Assembly (NCBI GenBank): GCA_019058515.1 | Contig: JAHPYY010000070.1 | Coordinates: 1 to 46,073, forward strand | From: Promethearchaeota archaeon | GTDB taxonomy: Archaea; Asgardarchaeota; Lokiarchaeia; Sigynarchaeales; SOKP01 | Reading direction: 5' to 3' | DNA length: 46,073 nucleotides | In this document: positions 1 to 8,943 of the stretch, in pieces | Layout: every line of letters starts with the position of its first letter | Position numbering within the stretch: position 1 is the stretch's first letter | Program-made: the position numbers and the translations under genes | The notes under the pieces: model-generated | The model's input: the letters and a program-made list of their open reading frames with translations, nothing else | Told to the model about the DNA's origin: nothing | Database searches by the model: none

Positions 1-1
1 A

Positions 2-211
2 CCCAAAATATCTGCGATAAAAGCACCTACGCTCGTTATCCACGGGGCAGAGGATCCACTTTACCCAATCGAAGTGGGTAACGAAATTGCAATGACAATT
101 CCAGGCGCAAATTTAATGATTTTGGATGGAATGGGGCATAGCCTCCCTCTCGAAGTCTTACCCCGTATCGTAGAAGCAATTGTAGCGAACACAAATAAAA
201 GCAGCAAATAG
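2..211 (+). CDS. alpha/beta hydrolase, C-terminal fragment
   Basis: Open from the window edge to a TAG at 209-211. The 69 visible residues match the end of an alpha/beta hydrolase: a strand followed by HGAEDPLYP, where the acid residue of the catalytic triad normally sits, then LDGMGHSLP with the catalytic histidine. The nucleophile and the oxyanion region lie outside the window, so the substrate cannot be inferred. It runs toward the aldo/keto reductase on the opposite strand, ending 35 bases from it. Confidence 0.8.
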   Translation, partial: PKISAIKAPTLVIHGAEDPLYPIEVGNEIAMTIPGANLMILDGMGHSLPLEVLPRIVEAIVANTNKSSK

Positions 212-246
212 AATTGAAATTTACCTACTCTTTGGGGAGATAAAGA

Positions 247-1455
247 TTAACGATGGTAAAATTCAGATATTTCCTTCCCTTTACCCATGATAGCGTTTAC
301 TTTCTTTAATTCTTCGGGGATATTTATTTTTTGAGGGCATTTCTCGACACAAGCACCACATTGAGAACAGAGTGATGCATTTCCATTGGGATGTTCTATA
401 TCAACCTCTTGGTAAGATTTAGCTAACTTTCTATATCCTCTTCTAATCCGTCGATCCATAAACCCTCTTTTACCAGTATAGGCTATGCTGTTAAGAATTG
501 CGAAATTTTCGGGAATGTTTACGCCGTAAGGGCATGGCATGCAATACTGGCACACAGTACACTGAACTAAAATATTTTTCCTATAGATATCGGCAAGTTC
601 AGATATTATGCGTTTATCGTCTTCGCTTAAGGCGTTGACTCCGGAACTATCAGCACTTTTGCAATTCTCATCAACCATCTTTTTCGAACCCATCCCACTT
701 AACACCACAGAGACCTCAGGTTGATTCCACACGTATTGTAGCGCCCAATCAACAGGTGTTCTTTGATTTTTCGCTTTCCTCATGACTTCCAACGCTTCCG
801 GTGGAGGATTAGCTAATTTTCCGCCTTTAACGGGTTCCATAATTACCACTGCAATTCCTTTTTCGTAGGCGTATATTAAACCTTCGTGAGTTGCTTGAAT
901 GGCGGTATCCATGTAATTATACTGTATTTGAGCGATATCCCAATTATAGTAATCTACGATTTCCTTAAAAACAGGTAAAGTATCGTGAAACGAGAAACCA
1001 ATATGGTTGATTAAGCCACTTTCCCTAGCTTCTTCCATGTCCTCAATTAGATCGAATTGTTCCACTTTTTTAAACGAAGTTCTGGTTAAACCATGGAACA
1101 GATACGCATCTAAGTGATCCGTTTGAAGACTTTTTAGTTGTTGATTAAGATACTTATAAAAACTCTCTTCTTTGCGTACGAGGAACATTGGTAATTTAGT
1201 AACAAGAAAAATTTTCTCGCGATAACCGTCATTCAATGCCCGACCGATAATCTTTTCGCTTGCGCCTAATCCATAAGGCCAGCCTGTGTCAATGTAATTT
1301 ATTCCCTTCTCAATTGCGTATTGAATTAAATTAATTGATTTTTCCCAATTGACTCCCGGTAAGAACCTTTTAGAAGGCAACCGCATGGCTCCGAAACCTA
1401 AAGCTGACACTTTCCAGTCTATAGATCCCAATTTTCGATATTTCAGCGTTTCCAC
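247..1455 (-). CDS. aldo/keto reductase with C-terminal 4Fe-4S ferredoxin domain
   Basis: 402 residues. The N-terminal TIM barrel carries the aldo/keto reductase tetrad: D56 and Y61 in YIDTGWPYG, K87 in VTKLP and H121 in YLFHG. The last hundred residues add cysteine clusters typical of the ferredoxin-fused subfamily: CTVCQYCMPC, and C363, C366, C369 and C373 in CSQCGACVEKC. Such proteins are common in anaerobes and are predicted to pass electrons between iron-sulfur clusters and a nicotinamide or carbonyl substrate; the substrate is unknown. The frame opens with GTG at 1455; an ATG five bases upstream is out of frame. It stands alone. Confidence 0.92.
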   Translation of the reverse strand: METLKYRKLGSIDWKVSALGFGAMRLPSKRFLPGVNWEKSINLIQYAIEKGINYIDTGWPYGLGASEKIIGRALNDGYREKIFLVTKLPMFLVRKEESFYKYLNQQLKSLQTDHLDAYLFHGLTRTSFKKVEQFDLIEDMEEARESGLINHIGFSFHDTLPVFKEIVDYYNWDIAQIQYNYMDTAIQATHEGLIYAYEKGIAVVIMEPVKGGKLANPPPEALEVMRKAKNQRTPVDWALQYVWNQPEVSVVLSGMGSKKMVDENCKSADSSGVNALSEDDKRIISELADIYRKNILVQCTVCQYCMPCPYGVNIPENFAILNSIAYTGKRGFMDRRIRRGYRKLAKSYQEVDIEHPNGNASLCSQCGACVEKCPQKINIPEELKKVNAIMGKGKEISEFYHR

Positions 1456-1524
1456 CTCATTATTTTAAACTTTCTGAAAAATATATAGTGTTGTTTAATC
1501 ATGTTAATTACTTTTTAATATTAT

Positions 1525-1677
1525 ATGATGGATTTCATAAAAAAAATTCCTAAGCTCGTAGAAGCGGTAATCTGTTTGTTTGTGGGAGTTTTAATAATTT
1601 TGCCAAAAAGTCATAGTAAAAAATTTGCACTTTTAGATTTCTATTATACTTTACAATATGCGGTTTGGACCCTATAA
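1525..1677 (+). CDS. possible 50-residue single-helix membrane protein
   Basis: A short frame from ATG ATG at 1525 to TAA at 1675. It encodes a basic N-terminus, one hydrophobic stretch (about residues 11-27, LVEAVICLFVGVLIIL) and a tail rich in aromatic residues. No family is recognised and no clear Shine-Dalgarno site precedes it. It occupies the otherwise empty 275-base gap between two minus-strand genes, so it would be transcribed divergently from the aldo/keto reductase. It may be chance; the membrane-like composition is the only support. Confidence 0.3.
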   Translation: MMDFIKKIPKLVEAVICLFVGVLIILPKSHSKKFALLDFYYTLQYAVWTL

Positions 1678-1730
1678 GGGTTTCAAATTAAAACGACATT
1701 TTCTAATTTAGAAAATAGAATGTATTCCTT

Positions 1731-2297
1731 TTACGAAAAAGTTTCCATTTTAACTTTATAGACATATATTCCGCTATTTAAATCTTCAATAACTATTGGT
1801 AATTTATTAAACACGAAGGAATTTGATATTACACGGGTAGTTGGTTTAAGTTCTCTTAGAAGTTTATCTTCCAATAGTTCGTTCGTGGCCTGGAGTAAAT
1901 AACATATTACTACATCTGCCTCGCTCAAGTCGCGTTTGAAAAAATTACCCCTAATAATTTTTACTCTTTTTCGCAAACCTAAGATTGTTATTAATAACTG
2001 ACACCATACATATAGTAAAATATTAAGTTCAATGCCTATAGCTTTTGCACCAAACTTTCGTGCTGCTGTTACTATGAATCGTCCATCGCCACAACCAAGA
2101 TCATATAGAATTTCATCAGGTTGAATATCAGCCAAAGTTAACATTTGTCGTACCTTTTTCATTCGAGTAGGAACCCACGGTGCCCCTTTAAAAAGAGGCC
2201 AGAGAAAGTATAAGGCTACACCGATTACGATTCCAGATATTACGATAGCGGCTGCTGATCTCTGAATGGGTATTAATAACAGCATATTGATTTTCAA
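1731..2297 (-). CDS. membrane-anchored class I methyltransferase, FAM173-like
   Basis: 188 residues. Residues 14-34 form one transmembrane helix, followed by GAPWVPT (38-44) and a Rossmann methyltransferase core: DLGCGDGR (66-73) is the S-adenosylmethionine loop and GIELN (88-92) the acidic motif II. Later come DLSEADVV and a KL-x-RELKP segment. One N-terminal helix, an AP-x-VPT linker, the D-L-G-x-G-D-G-R loop, ELN and DLS-x-x-D-V is the order I know from the FAM173/ATPSCKMT family, whose animal members methylate a lysine of an ATP synthase c subunit or of the ADP/ATP carrier. Substrate here is not known; a membrane-embedded lysine is a reasonable guess. Confidence 0.8.
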   Translation of the reverse strand: MKINMLLLIPIQRSAAAIVISGIVIGVALYFLWPLFKGAPWVPTRMKKVRQMLTLADIQPDEILYDLGCGDGRFIVTAARKFGAKAIGIELNILLYVWCQLLITILGLRKRVKIIRGNFFKRDLSEADVVICYLLQATNELLEDKLLRELKPTTRVISNSFVFNKLPIVIEDLNSGIYVYKVKMETFS

Positions 2298-2366
2298 TAT
2301 TTTATTTACTACTATATTACTTACTCAATCTACTTTAATTAATTTAAGATTAATTAATAAAAAGAA

Positions 2367-2990
2367 TTAGAAGTAGATGTTCTTTTGGATGTATTCTTCG
2401 GGATTTTCGAATTCGTGTAAAATTTTTTCCGCAGCGGTACCTCGATAAATGTTCGCAAAATTTGGTTTAGGTTCAAATGTAAGTTCTAATTGATTGTTCT
2501 TTTCGTCATCATTCAAAGCCCGAATGCGATTGATTGTCCAGTCTAACTCGCTATTGTAGATAATTTTATCTTGTTTTTTCCGTTCCCCTATTTGGAAGCG
2601 AGCGGTTTTTTCGTACAATTTAATAAGACCCCTTGTTACTAATCCAAAATTTCTATAATGCTCGCCATAGGCATATTCAGACATTAAAATGATTCGTTTT
2701 ATCCCGTTTTCTTTTATTGCATCCACTACATTCTTCGTACCCTCGGAGAATAGTGGGATCCGTTGAGTACGCATCCTCCATGTAATGAATGCAGCATCTA
2801 CTCCTTTAAGCGATTCAATAATTTTTTGTTTGTCAAACACATCTCCTTTGATGACTTTAAGATTTTCGTGTTCGTGGGTGATTTTTTCGGGAGATCTTAC
2901 ATACGCAACGATTTTGTGCCCCTTAGCGAGAGCCTTGTCGAGGAATTGCTGACCCAATCCTCCCGTGGCGCCGAAAACTACAAATTTCAT
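2367..2990 (-). CDS. NAD(P)-binding oxidoreductase, atypical SDR / NmrA-like
   Basis: 207 residues starting with the Rossmann dinucleotide motif GATGGLGQ, followed by AYVRSPEKI, where the arginine typically selects NADP(H), and VIKGDVFD at the end of the third strand. This is the layout of the NAD(P)H-binding epimerase-like family that includes biliverdin reductase B and NmrA-type proteins; substrate is unpredictable. A strong ribosome binding site, AGGAGGT (minus strand, 2997-3003), lies seven bases before the ATG and fixes the start. A plus-strand open frame at 2763-3044 is its shadow. Confidence 0.85.
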   Translation of the reverse strand: MKFVVFGATGGLGQQFLDKALAKGHKIVAYVRSPEKITHEHENLKVIKGDVFDKQKIIESLKGVDAAFITWRMRTQRIPLFSEGTKNVVDAIKENGIKRIILMSEYAYGEHYRNFGLVTRGLIKLYEKTARFQIGERKKQDKIIYNSELDWTINRIRALNDDEKNNQLELTFEPKPNFANIYRGTAAEKILHEFENPEEYIQKNIYF

Positions 2991-3362
2991 GATTTTACCT
3001 CCTACTTTATTTACTTTCTGGTTAATATAAAAAATTTTGTTTAATTTTTTTTAAAATCTTAATGTAATTTCAATTATAGAAGAAAATCAGGTAATTAACA
3101 TATTTCCTCCGAAAATAAGACTTACTTTTCAAAACCAAAAAATTATTTACAGTTAATTTTTAATTTTTCACTATAAATGGATGAAATTTTATAAAAAATT
3201 TTGAAATCTCTCTGATTGGGATTATTTCCAGGTAATAACAATTACATTTGTAGTACTTTCGGTAATTAATTAAACGATATTATCATGGGATCTTATTAAT
3301 CCCGAATTTCAAGAAATCAATCAACAGAATTTTAATAATAAACAAATCAGCTGGTAAAAAAT
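2991..3362. other. gene-free stretch with divergent promoters
   Basis: About 370 bases of roughly 80% A+T between two divergent genes. Apart from the ribosome binding site of the minus-strand gene I see no reading frame, RNA fold or repeat. It presumably holds the two divergent promoters. Confidence 0.6.
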
Positions 3363-4310
3363 ATGGACTTTTTCACTCATTTAGTATTTGGAGCGCTAAT
3401 GTACTTGCTATTTATGAAGGACATATCTTTAGACTATTTTCTTCTAGCTGTTTTTTGTTCGGTTTTACCTGATTTGGATATATTCATATCACCCTTGAAA
3501 CGAGTATTTAAATCAAATTACCTTGAGCATCGTGGAGGCTCCCACTCTTATGTTACTGGTATAGTGATATCATTTATTGTGGGTATAATACATTCTACAT
3601 TTACCAAAGAATTTTTTGTTGTATCGTGGATTATTGGAATGGTTTTCTATGGTTTGCATGTGTCTATGGATCTCCTTACGACGACAAAAATTCCTTGTTT
3701 TTTTCCAATTTCCAAAAAAGAATATAGCTTTTATATAGAAAAGGCTGGTAGCGGTTTTACCATGCTTAGTTCTATAGCTTTTCTTGTTTTATCTGGGTTA
3801 ATTTTTTTCTTTACAAGAAGTATGACAATTATAATAGTAATCATTGACACTTTTACTTACTTTTTTATTTTTTATTACGCGTATCGTATTTTCTCAAAGA
3901 TATGGTTTAATTCAAACCGTAAAGACTCTCAGAAATACCTTCCTGGAATTTTACCGTTTCATTATTTTGTGTATAGTCAGGAGATTGTTAATAACGAAAT
4001 ATCTTTAAATATCGAGAAGAAATCTCATTTTTCCAAACCAAAGACAATAGAAAATAATGCTACTACTCTCAATTCAGAAGAAATGGTTTTTTACAAATTA
4101 GGGACGGAACTTTATAAGAGCGATTATTATTTTGCAAAATGGACTGTTTTTCCAATGTTTATTCGGAATGAGGATATATTTTCAATAAGATTCTTCTTTT
4201 TGGAGACTATGATGAAGAATAGAACAATGTACATTGAATTCAATTTCAATAGGCTTACTCAAACCTTAATAAGCTATTCTCGAGGATCCGCATCGATCCA
4301 ATCTCATTGA
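3363..4310 (+). CDS. membrane-bound metal-dependent hydrolase, YdjM/DUF457 family
   Basis: 315 residues with five or so hydrophobic helices. The family's metal-ligand pattern is complete: H6 in the first helix, D37 and D39 in LPDLD, H56-R-G followed by S60-H61 in HRGGSHS, and H99-x3-D103 in YGLHVSMD. YdjM-like proteins are predicted metal-dependent hydrolases acting at the membrane, possibly on lipids, but the reaction is unproven. The C-terminal third (after about residue 200) is a soluble extension without recognisable motif. The next gene starts 34 bases later but has its own TATA-like box. Confidence 0.85.
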   Translation: MDFFTHLVFGALMYLLFMKDISLDYFLLAVFCSVLPDLDIFISPLKRVFKSNYLEHRGGSHSYVTGIVISFIVGIIHSTFTKEFFVVSWIIGMVFYGLHVSMDLLTTTKIPCFFPISKKEYSFYIEKAGSGFTMLSSIAFLVLSGLIFFFTRSMTIIIVIIDTFTYFFIFYYAYRIFSKIWFNSNRKDSQKYLPGILPFHYFVYSQEIVNNEISLNIEKKSHFSKPKTIENNATTLNSEEMVFYKLGTELYKSDYYFAKWTVFPMFIRNEDIFSIRFFFLETMMKNRTMYIEFNFNRLTQTLISYSRGSASIQSH

Positions 4311-4314
4311 TTAA

Positions 4315-4324
4315 TTATATAAAG
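4315..4324 (+). promoter_or_regulatory. TATA box of the 4345 hydrolase
   Basis: TTATATAAAG centred about 25 bases before the ATG at 4345 and five bases after the previous stop. The distance fits an archaeal TATA box giving a leaderless or nearly leaderless transcript. Confidence 0.5.
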
Positions 4325-4344
4325 AAGTAAAACAATAACATGTT

Positions 4345-5124
4345 ATGCCGAAAGTCAGAGTTAACAATATTGATATTTATTATGAAGTGCACGGAGAGGG
4401 ATTTCCTCTCTTGCTGATAAGCGGGGGATTGGCTACCATAGATTGGTGGGATCCAAACTTAATAATCGATCTTTCAAGGCATTTTAAAACTATTATTTTT
4501 GATAATAGGGGGGTGGGGCAAACAAATGACAAAAGTCAAGGATATACATTTGAAACTTTGGCTGACGATACAATTGGATTAATGGATTCATTAAATATAG
4601 AGCGGTCACATATATTCGGTATTTCAATGAGTGGATGTATTGCTCAAGATATAGCTGTTAGACACGCTAATAGAGTTGAGAAACTTGTTCTTTGCTCAAC
4701 TAGATGTGGGGGTCATCAGGCAATCCAAGTTTCGACAGATGATTTAATGAAAATTCTCAAAGGACTCTCGAACCTTGAAGATTTACCTCCACTTATTTTT
4801 ACAGAGGAATTTATCAAAAATGAACCAGAAAAACTTAAAATAATGATGGATATAGTTCGAAAGAACCCAATCTCTGAATTAGCTATAAAACGCCAAGATT
4901 ACGCTACTAAAAAATTTAGAGGTTATAAGAAACTTAAAGATATCCAAGCACCAACGTTAATAATGCACGGAAAGAAAGATATTCTCAATCCTGTAGGAAA
5001 TGCCGAAATCTTTGCAAAACTCATACCTAATGCAAAAGTTGCTATATTTGATAATTGCGCTCATGGAATTTACGCAGAAGCACCTGAATTATTTACAAAA
5101 ACGCTTATAGAGTTTTTAAAATGA
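4345..5124 (+). CDS. alpha/beta hydrolase
   Basis: 259 residues, complete alpha/beta hydrolase fold. The nucleophile is S94 in GISMSG, where the fifth position of the usual G-x-S-x-G elbow is serine. An oxyanion loop lies at ISGGLA (25-30), FDNRGVG follows the third strand, MHGKKDILNP carries the acid and NCAHGIYAE the histidine. The length and NRGVG motif resemble 3-oxoadipate enol-lactonase and related esterases, but these features are shared widely and do not fix a substrate. Its own TATA-like box suggests separate transcription from the YdjM-like gene upstream. Confidence 0.87.
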   Translation: MPKVRVNNIDIYYEVHGEGFPLLLISGGLATIDWWDPNLIIDLSRHFKTIIFDNRGVGQTNDKSQGYTFETLADDTIGLMDSLNIERSHIFGISMSGCIAQDIAVRHANRVEKLVLCSTRCGGHQAIQVSTDDLMKILKGLSNLEDLPPLIFTEEFIKNEPEKLKIMMDIVRKNPISELAIKRQDYATKKFRGYKKLKDIQAPTLIMHGKKDILNPVGNAEIFAKLIPNAKVAIFDNCAHGIYAEAPELFTKTLIEFLK

Positions 5125-5322
5125 AAAAGAAGATATACGCTCAATCCAATCTAGTTAATTTATGTGAATTTAAACTAATCATGCTTAAGAAATATGGTAG
5201 TATTTCCTAAGTGCTTTATTTCTATTTTCTTATCCCTATTTTATACAATAAAGTTTTAAATAGAATATAAAGCAAAGATAGTATGTAAAGAAATTCAAAT
5301 AAAAAAATTTAGTTGATATTTA

Positions 5323-6999
5323 ATGCTTGAAGAAATAGATTTAAAAGAAATTTACGACACAGTTCCGCCTTATGTGAACCTTGAAGCACCATATTTCAAA
5401 TATATCCCTCCTGAAGTTCCCAAATCGATTTCCTATAATCCTCTTTCTCTATTTGAACTGGTTTTAAAAGCTAGAGAGATGTATCCTAATCAATGTGCAA
5501 TCTACTACGTTCCGGAGGAAAGAAAATATACTTATCGAGAGATGTTCTTAGAAGTTAATAGAATATCGAACATGCTAATTGAAAGGTATGGAGTCAAAAA
5601 AGATGATCAAGTCGCTGTAATGAGTGGAAATACACCTGAACTAATTTTCTTGTTTTTAGCAATACTACAGTGCGGAGCTACGTTAATACCGATAAATCCC
5701 TTGCTATCTGGAGGAGATGTCGTTCACATCTTAAAAGACGCTGGAAATGTTAAAGTAGTTTTTGTTCATGTGAAAAATTACCGCATTGTTAAAAAAGCGT
5801 CCAAATCAGTCAATTTGAAAGACATCGTCTTACTAGCGACTAAAGAACCGAAAGACGATGTGATTCCATTAGCAATTTTAATTGAGGGTATGTCAAAGAA
5901 ACCTCCAGAAAAAGTTACAGTCGATCCTATGAACGATATAGCTACATTATTATACACAGGAGGAACAACAGGATTACCGAAGGGAGTTATGCTGACTCAC
6001 GATAATATCGTAGCGGATGTATTATGTACAGTGTACATGAATAAAACTGAATACGAAGATGTTTTGGGGAGGGAAGTAGTAATAAGCGTGTTACCGCTTT
6101 GTCACTCGTTTGGATTTAATGTGCTAATAATTACGATTATTATTGGTGCTATGATCATTATGGAAGGCGATTTCTTTCCTAACAAAATTATGGAGCATAT
6201 TCAAGATTACGAAGTTAGAAACTTTACCGGTGTACCCTTGATGTTTCAAATGATCGTTAATCATCCTGACTTTGGTAAGTACGACCTTAATTCGTTAGAG
6301 ACTTCCATCTCGGGTTCGACCACACTCCCTTCTGAAACCGCTAAGAAGTGGATGAAGCAAGTGAGAGCAGATTTAAGGCTCACTCAAGGATATGGGTTGA
6401 CTGAAGCATCTCCTATAACGCACATGCAACCACATTGGCTTCCTGAAGCAAAGCCCGATAGTATAGGGATACCTATAATGAACACAGGAGCAAGAATTGT
6501 AGATGAGAGCTATAACGATGTGCCTATTGGGGAAACGGGTGAGTTACTGATAAAGGGACCGCAGGTAATGAAAGGGTATTGGAACGATTCGGAAGCAACA
6601 CGAAACGCGTTTACGGACAATAAGTGGTTAAAAACAGGGGATCTTGCAAGAATGACCGAAGACGGGTATTTTTACATTGAAGGGAGGATAAAAGACATGA
6701 TAAAATATAAGGCGTATAAAGTAATCCCTAAGGAAGTCGAAGAAAAGCTAGAAAAACATCCCGCAATTTCATCTGCAGCGGTTGTTGGTGTACCCGACCC
6801 AGAAATAGGAGAAAATATAAAAGCTTTCGTATCTCTAGAAGAAAATTACATAAATCAGATAACTGAAAGCGAAATTATTGAATGGGCGAAAGAAAACATG
6901 GCGGCGTATAAGTACCCTAGGTATGTATCAATTATTCCTTCGATGCCAAGGACGGCGGTAGGTAAAGTAGATAGAAAAGCTTTGGAAAAGAAAAAATAG
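5323..6999 (+). CDS. long/medium-chain acyl-CoA synthetase, AMP-forming
   Basis: 558 residues of the ANL superfamily, which activates carboxylic acids to acyl-CoA through an acyl-adenylate. Visible motifs in order: the phosphate loop TLLYTGGTTGLPKGVMLTH, YGLTE, TGDLA, the hinge GRIKDMIKYKAYKV and the C-terminal catalytic lysine in AVGKVDRKAL. KYKAYKV replaces the more common K-x-x-G-x-x-I/V. The region after the hinge is typical of the fatty-acid CoA ligases (FadD type). The next gene, an ICMT-like methyltransferase, starts 35 bases downstream on the same strand and is probably co-transcribed. Chain-length preference cannot be read from the sequence. Confidence 0.93.
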   Translation: MLEEIDLKEIYDTVPPYVNLEAPYFKYIPPEVPKSISYNPLSLFELVLKAREMYPNQCAIYYVPEERKYTYREMFLEVNRISNMLIERYGVKKDDQVAVMSGNTPELIFLFLAILQCGATLIPINPLLSGGDVVHILKDAGNVKVVFVHVKNYRIVKKASKSVNLKDIVLLATKEPKDDVIPLAILIEGMSKKPPEKVTVDPMNDIATLLYTGGTTGLPKGVMLTHDNIVADVLCTVYMNKTEYEDVLGREVVISVLPLCHSFGFNVLIITIIIGAMIIMEGDFFPNKIMEHIQDYEVRNFTGVPLMFQMIVNHPDFGKYDLNSLETSISGSTTLPSETAKKWMKQVRADLRLTQGYGLTEASPITHMQPHWLPEAKPDSIGIPIMNTGARIVDESYNDVPIGETGELLIKGPQVMKGYWNDSEATRNAFTDNKWLKTGDLARMTEDGYFYIEGRIKDMIKYKAYKVIPKEVEEKLEKHPAISSAAVVGVPDPEIGENIKAFVSLEENYINQITESEIIEWAKENMAAYKYPRYVSIIPSMPRTAVGKVDRKALEKKK

Positions 7000-7034
7000 C
7001 ATATCTCAATGAACTCTAAAGTTTTAAACGAATT

Positions 7035-7751
7035 ATGGTAGAGAACAATGCTTCTAAAGGAAGAGTAAAGCTTAATAGTTATGGAATTAGAGGTATTTTC
7101 GTTTGGTATTTTATGGTTGTTCTTTACTTTTTAGCGTTAGTAATATTTTCCGGAATGTTAGATTGGTTTAATGCTTGGATCTATCTCTTATCCTCCACAA
7201 TTTACATATCAATTTATGTACTTATCTTATTCAAGAAAAATCCCGAAATACTTAACGAACGAGGTAGAGTATTGAGAAAAGAAACGAAGCCATTTGATAA
7301 GGTTTTCGTAATACTTTGGTTGCCCGGTAACTTTGTATGCGCGATTATAATGGCCTGGGACATTCGTTTCCAATGGTCCTATATGCCCTCCTGGATTTTT
7401 CTCGTTGGGATTGTATTAACTATTCCGGGATTTGTTCTTGCAATTAAAGCAATACTTACAAACCCGTATTTTGAATTAACCGTTCGAATCCAAGAGGATA
7501 GAAATCATAGGGTGATCACCTCAGGACCTTATAAATTTATTAGACACCCTGGATACGCAAGTGAAATCATAATTTTACTTTCTACACCGTTTATCTTAGG
7601 ATCTGCTTGGGGATTTATCCCTGTTGGAGGGATGATTGTAGTGTTTTTTGTACGTACAGCTTTAGAAGATAGAACTTTAAGAGAAGAATTACCCGGGTAT
7701 AAGGATTACGCGAACAACACCCGATACAAAATAATCCCATATATCTGGTAG
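7035..7751 (+). CDS. membrane methyltransferase, isoprenylcysteine carboxyl methyltransferase (ICMT/PEMT) family
   Basis: 238 residues with about five transmembrane helices (roughly 22-40, 46-66, 89-108, 118-140 and 177-205). The C-terminal half holds the family core: GPYKFIRHPGY (164-174), the S-adenosylmethionine/substrate motif, and an ED-x-x-L-x-x-EL-x-GY-x-x-Y segment near the end. Eukaryotic ICMT methylates prenylated cysteines; prokaryotic relatives act on various lipids or are uncharacterised. Pairing with an acyl-CoA ligase suggests a lipid substrate. I see no sign of a prenylated protein partner in this window. Confidence 0.85.
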   Translation: MVENNASKGRVKLNSYGIRGIFVWYFMVVLYFLALVIFSGMLDWFNAWIYLLSSTIYISIYVLILFKKNPEILNERGRVLRKETKPFDKVFVILWLPGNFVCAIIMAWDIRFQWSYMPSWIFLVGIVLTIPGFVLAIKAILTNPYFELTVRIQEDRNHRVITSGPYKFIRHPGYASEIIILLSTPFILGSAWGFIPVGGMIVVFFVRTALEDRTLREELPGYKDYANNTRYKIIPYIW

Positions 7752-7780
7752 CTAAGCGTTGACTCCATTTTGTTGCTACG

Positions 7781-8785
7781 CTAAAATTTAATAATTATCT
7801 TGCTTTTTTTGAGAAAATTAATTACCACAATAACTATAGCTGATGCTGATATAATAATAACGACAGAAATTATAGGGAATACTAATGGAGTACCAATAAA
7901 AGCTCCTGGAGGTTGAGGATATTTGTCAGTAGATCCTCTTGGTCCATCTAATGGATATTCACCAATCCCAGAGTAATCCAACCAATAATTACCATATTGC
8001 TCTTCCTCATCGTACCAGATGTTGTTATACCCCTCGTCGTAACCCTGACTCAAAGGCGCTTCTTTCTGAGTTCCATCGATATTATAAGTTTCAGATTTGG
8101 TATTATTGATAAATGTGTTGTGATGAATTACATTATCCCGTCCACTACCAACGATAGCAACGCCATGTTCTCTATTGTTTTCTATGTAGTTATAGGATAT
8201 CACATTTGAACTCGAATATCGTATATTAATACCTTGGTAATTGTTATCTACTATGACATTGTTGTCAATAAAACAATAATCAGCGTGGTTTAAGTGAATT
8301 CCTTGCATGAAATTAGAACAATTGTTACTCAGTATTTGACAGTTGTTAGTACTATCTAATGCAATACCGCCTCCGTCTCCAATTCTTCCTCTACATGTAT
8401 TTTCTATGATCTTTGAGGTGCCTGAAGCGACATCTGCGAGTTGAATCCCTATGTAATCCGCAACAATGGAGCAATTTTGAATTATGAAATACGCACGGGT
8501 GTTTCTGATCTCAATTGCCGAGGAGAACTCGTCGTAGGAGTCTATTTCCAAGTTCTCAATTCTATAAGGAGATTCTTCAGTGCCACTTCCGTCAAAACCA
8601 TAAGAGATAAATTCGTTATCTGATTGGATTAGAATTGGATCATGATCGATTAAGATGCTATTTGAAGTTGCGATATTATTTTCTCTGTATATAGTTTCCG
8701 AGAAAAATACAACCGTAATTATTGAAATAGTGTTCATAATGATGAAAAAAAGAAGTAAAACATAACTAAAAATGGATTTCTTCAT
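7781..8785 (-). CDS. surface-anchored right-handed beta-helix protein, NosD-like
   Basis: 334 residues. An N-terminal hydrophobic segment (about 7-29) acts as signal peptide or anchor, and a C-terminal helix followed by KKSK (about 303-329) anchors it in the membrane. Between them are parallel beta-helix repeats marked by asparagine ladders such as NNCSN, DNNVIVDNN and YNYIENN, then the GNYWLDYSG segment usual at the end of NosD/PbH1 domains. This architecture is predicted for extracellular carbohydrate-binding or structural proteins and is abundant in anaerobic archaea. Binding partner unknown. Confidence 0.8.
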   Translation of the reverse strand: MKKSIFSYVLLLFFIIMNTISIITVVFFSETIYRENNIATSNSILIDHDPILIQSDNEFISYGFDGSGTEESPYRIENLEIDSYDEFSSAIEIRNTRAYFIIQNCSIVADYIGIQLADVASGTSKIIENTCRGRIGDGGGIALDSTNNCQILSNNCSNFMQGIHLNHADYCFIDNNVIVDNNYQGINIRYSSSNVISYNYIENNREHGVAIVGSGRDNVIHHNTFINNTKSETYNIDGTQKEAPLSQGYDEGYNNIWYDEEEQYGNYWLDYSGIGEYPLDGPRGSTDKYPQPPGAFIGTPLVFPIISVVIIISASAIVIVVINFLKKSKIIIKF

Positions 8786-8943
8786 GTTTTCTACATTAAA
8801 ATGTGAAGTTCAAATTTAATAATTGTGTATACTTAGTTTGATTAACTGAGTTTTTAAAAGTTTCTCTGGAAGATATTTGATTTAAAAATCGATTTTGAAA
8901 GTCAGTGCTAAAATTAAAGAAAAAAAAGGGGTAGTAAGTTAGA

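Noticed and set aside
2763..3044. 93-residue plus-strand frame opposite the NAD(P)-binding gene
   Set aside because: It is antisense to a well-supported gene with a strong ribosome binding site and shows no family features.
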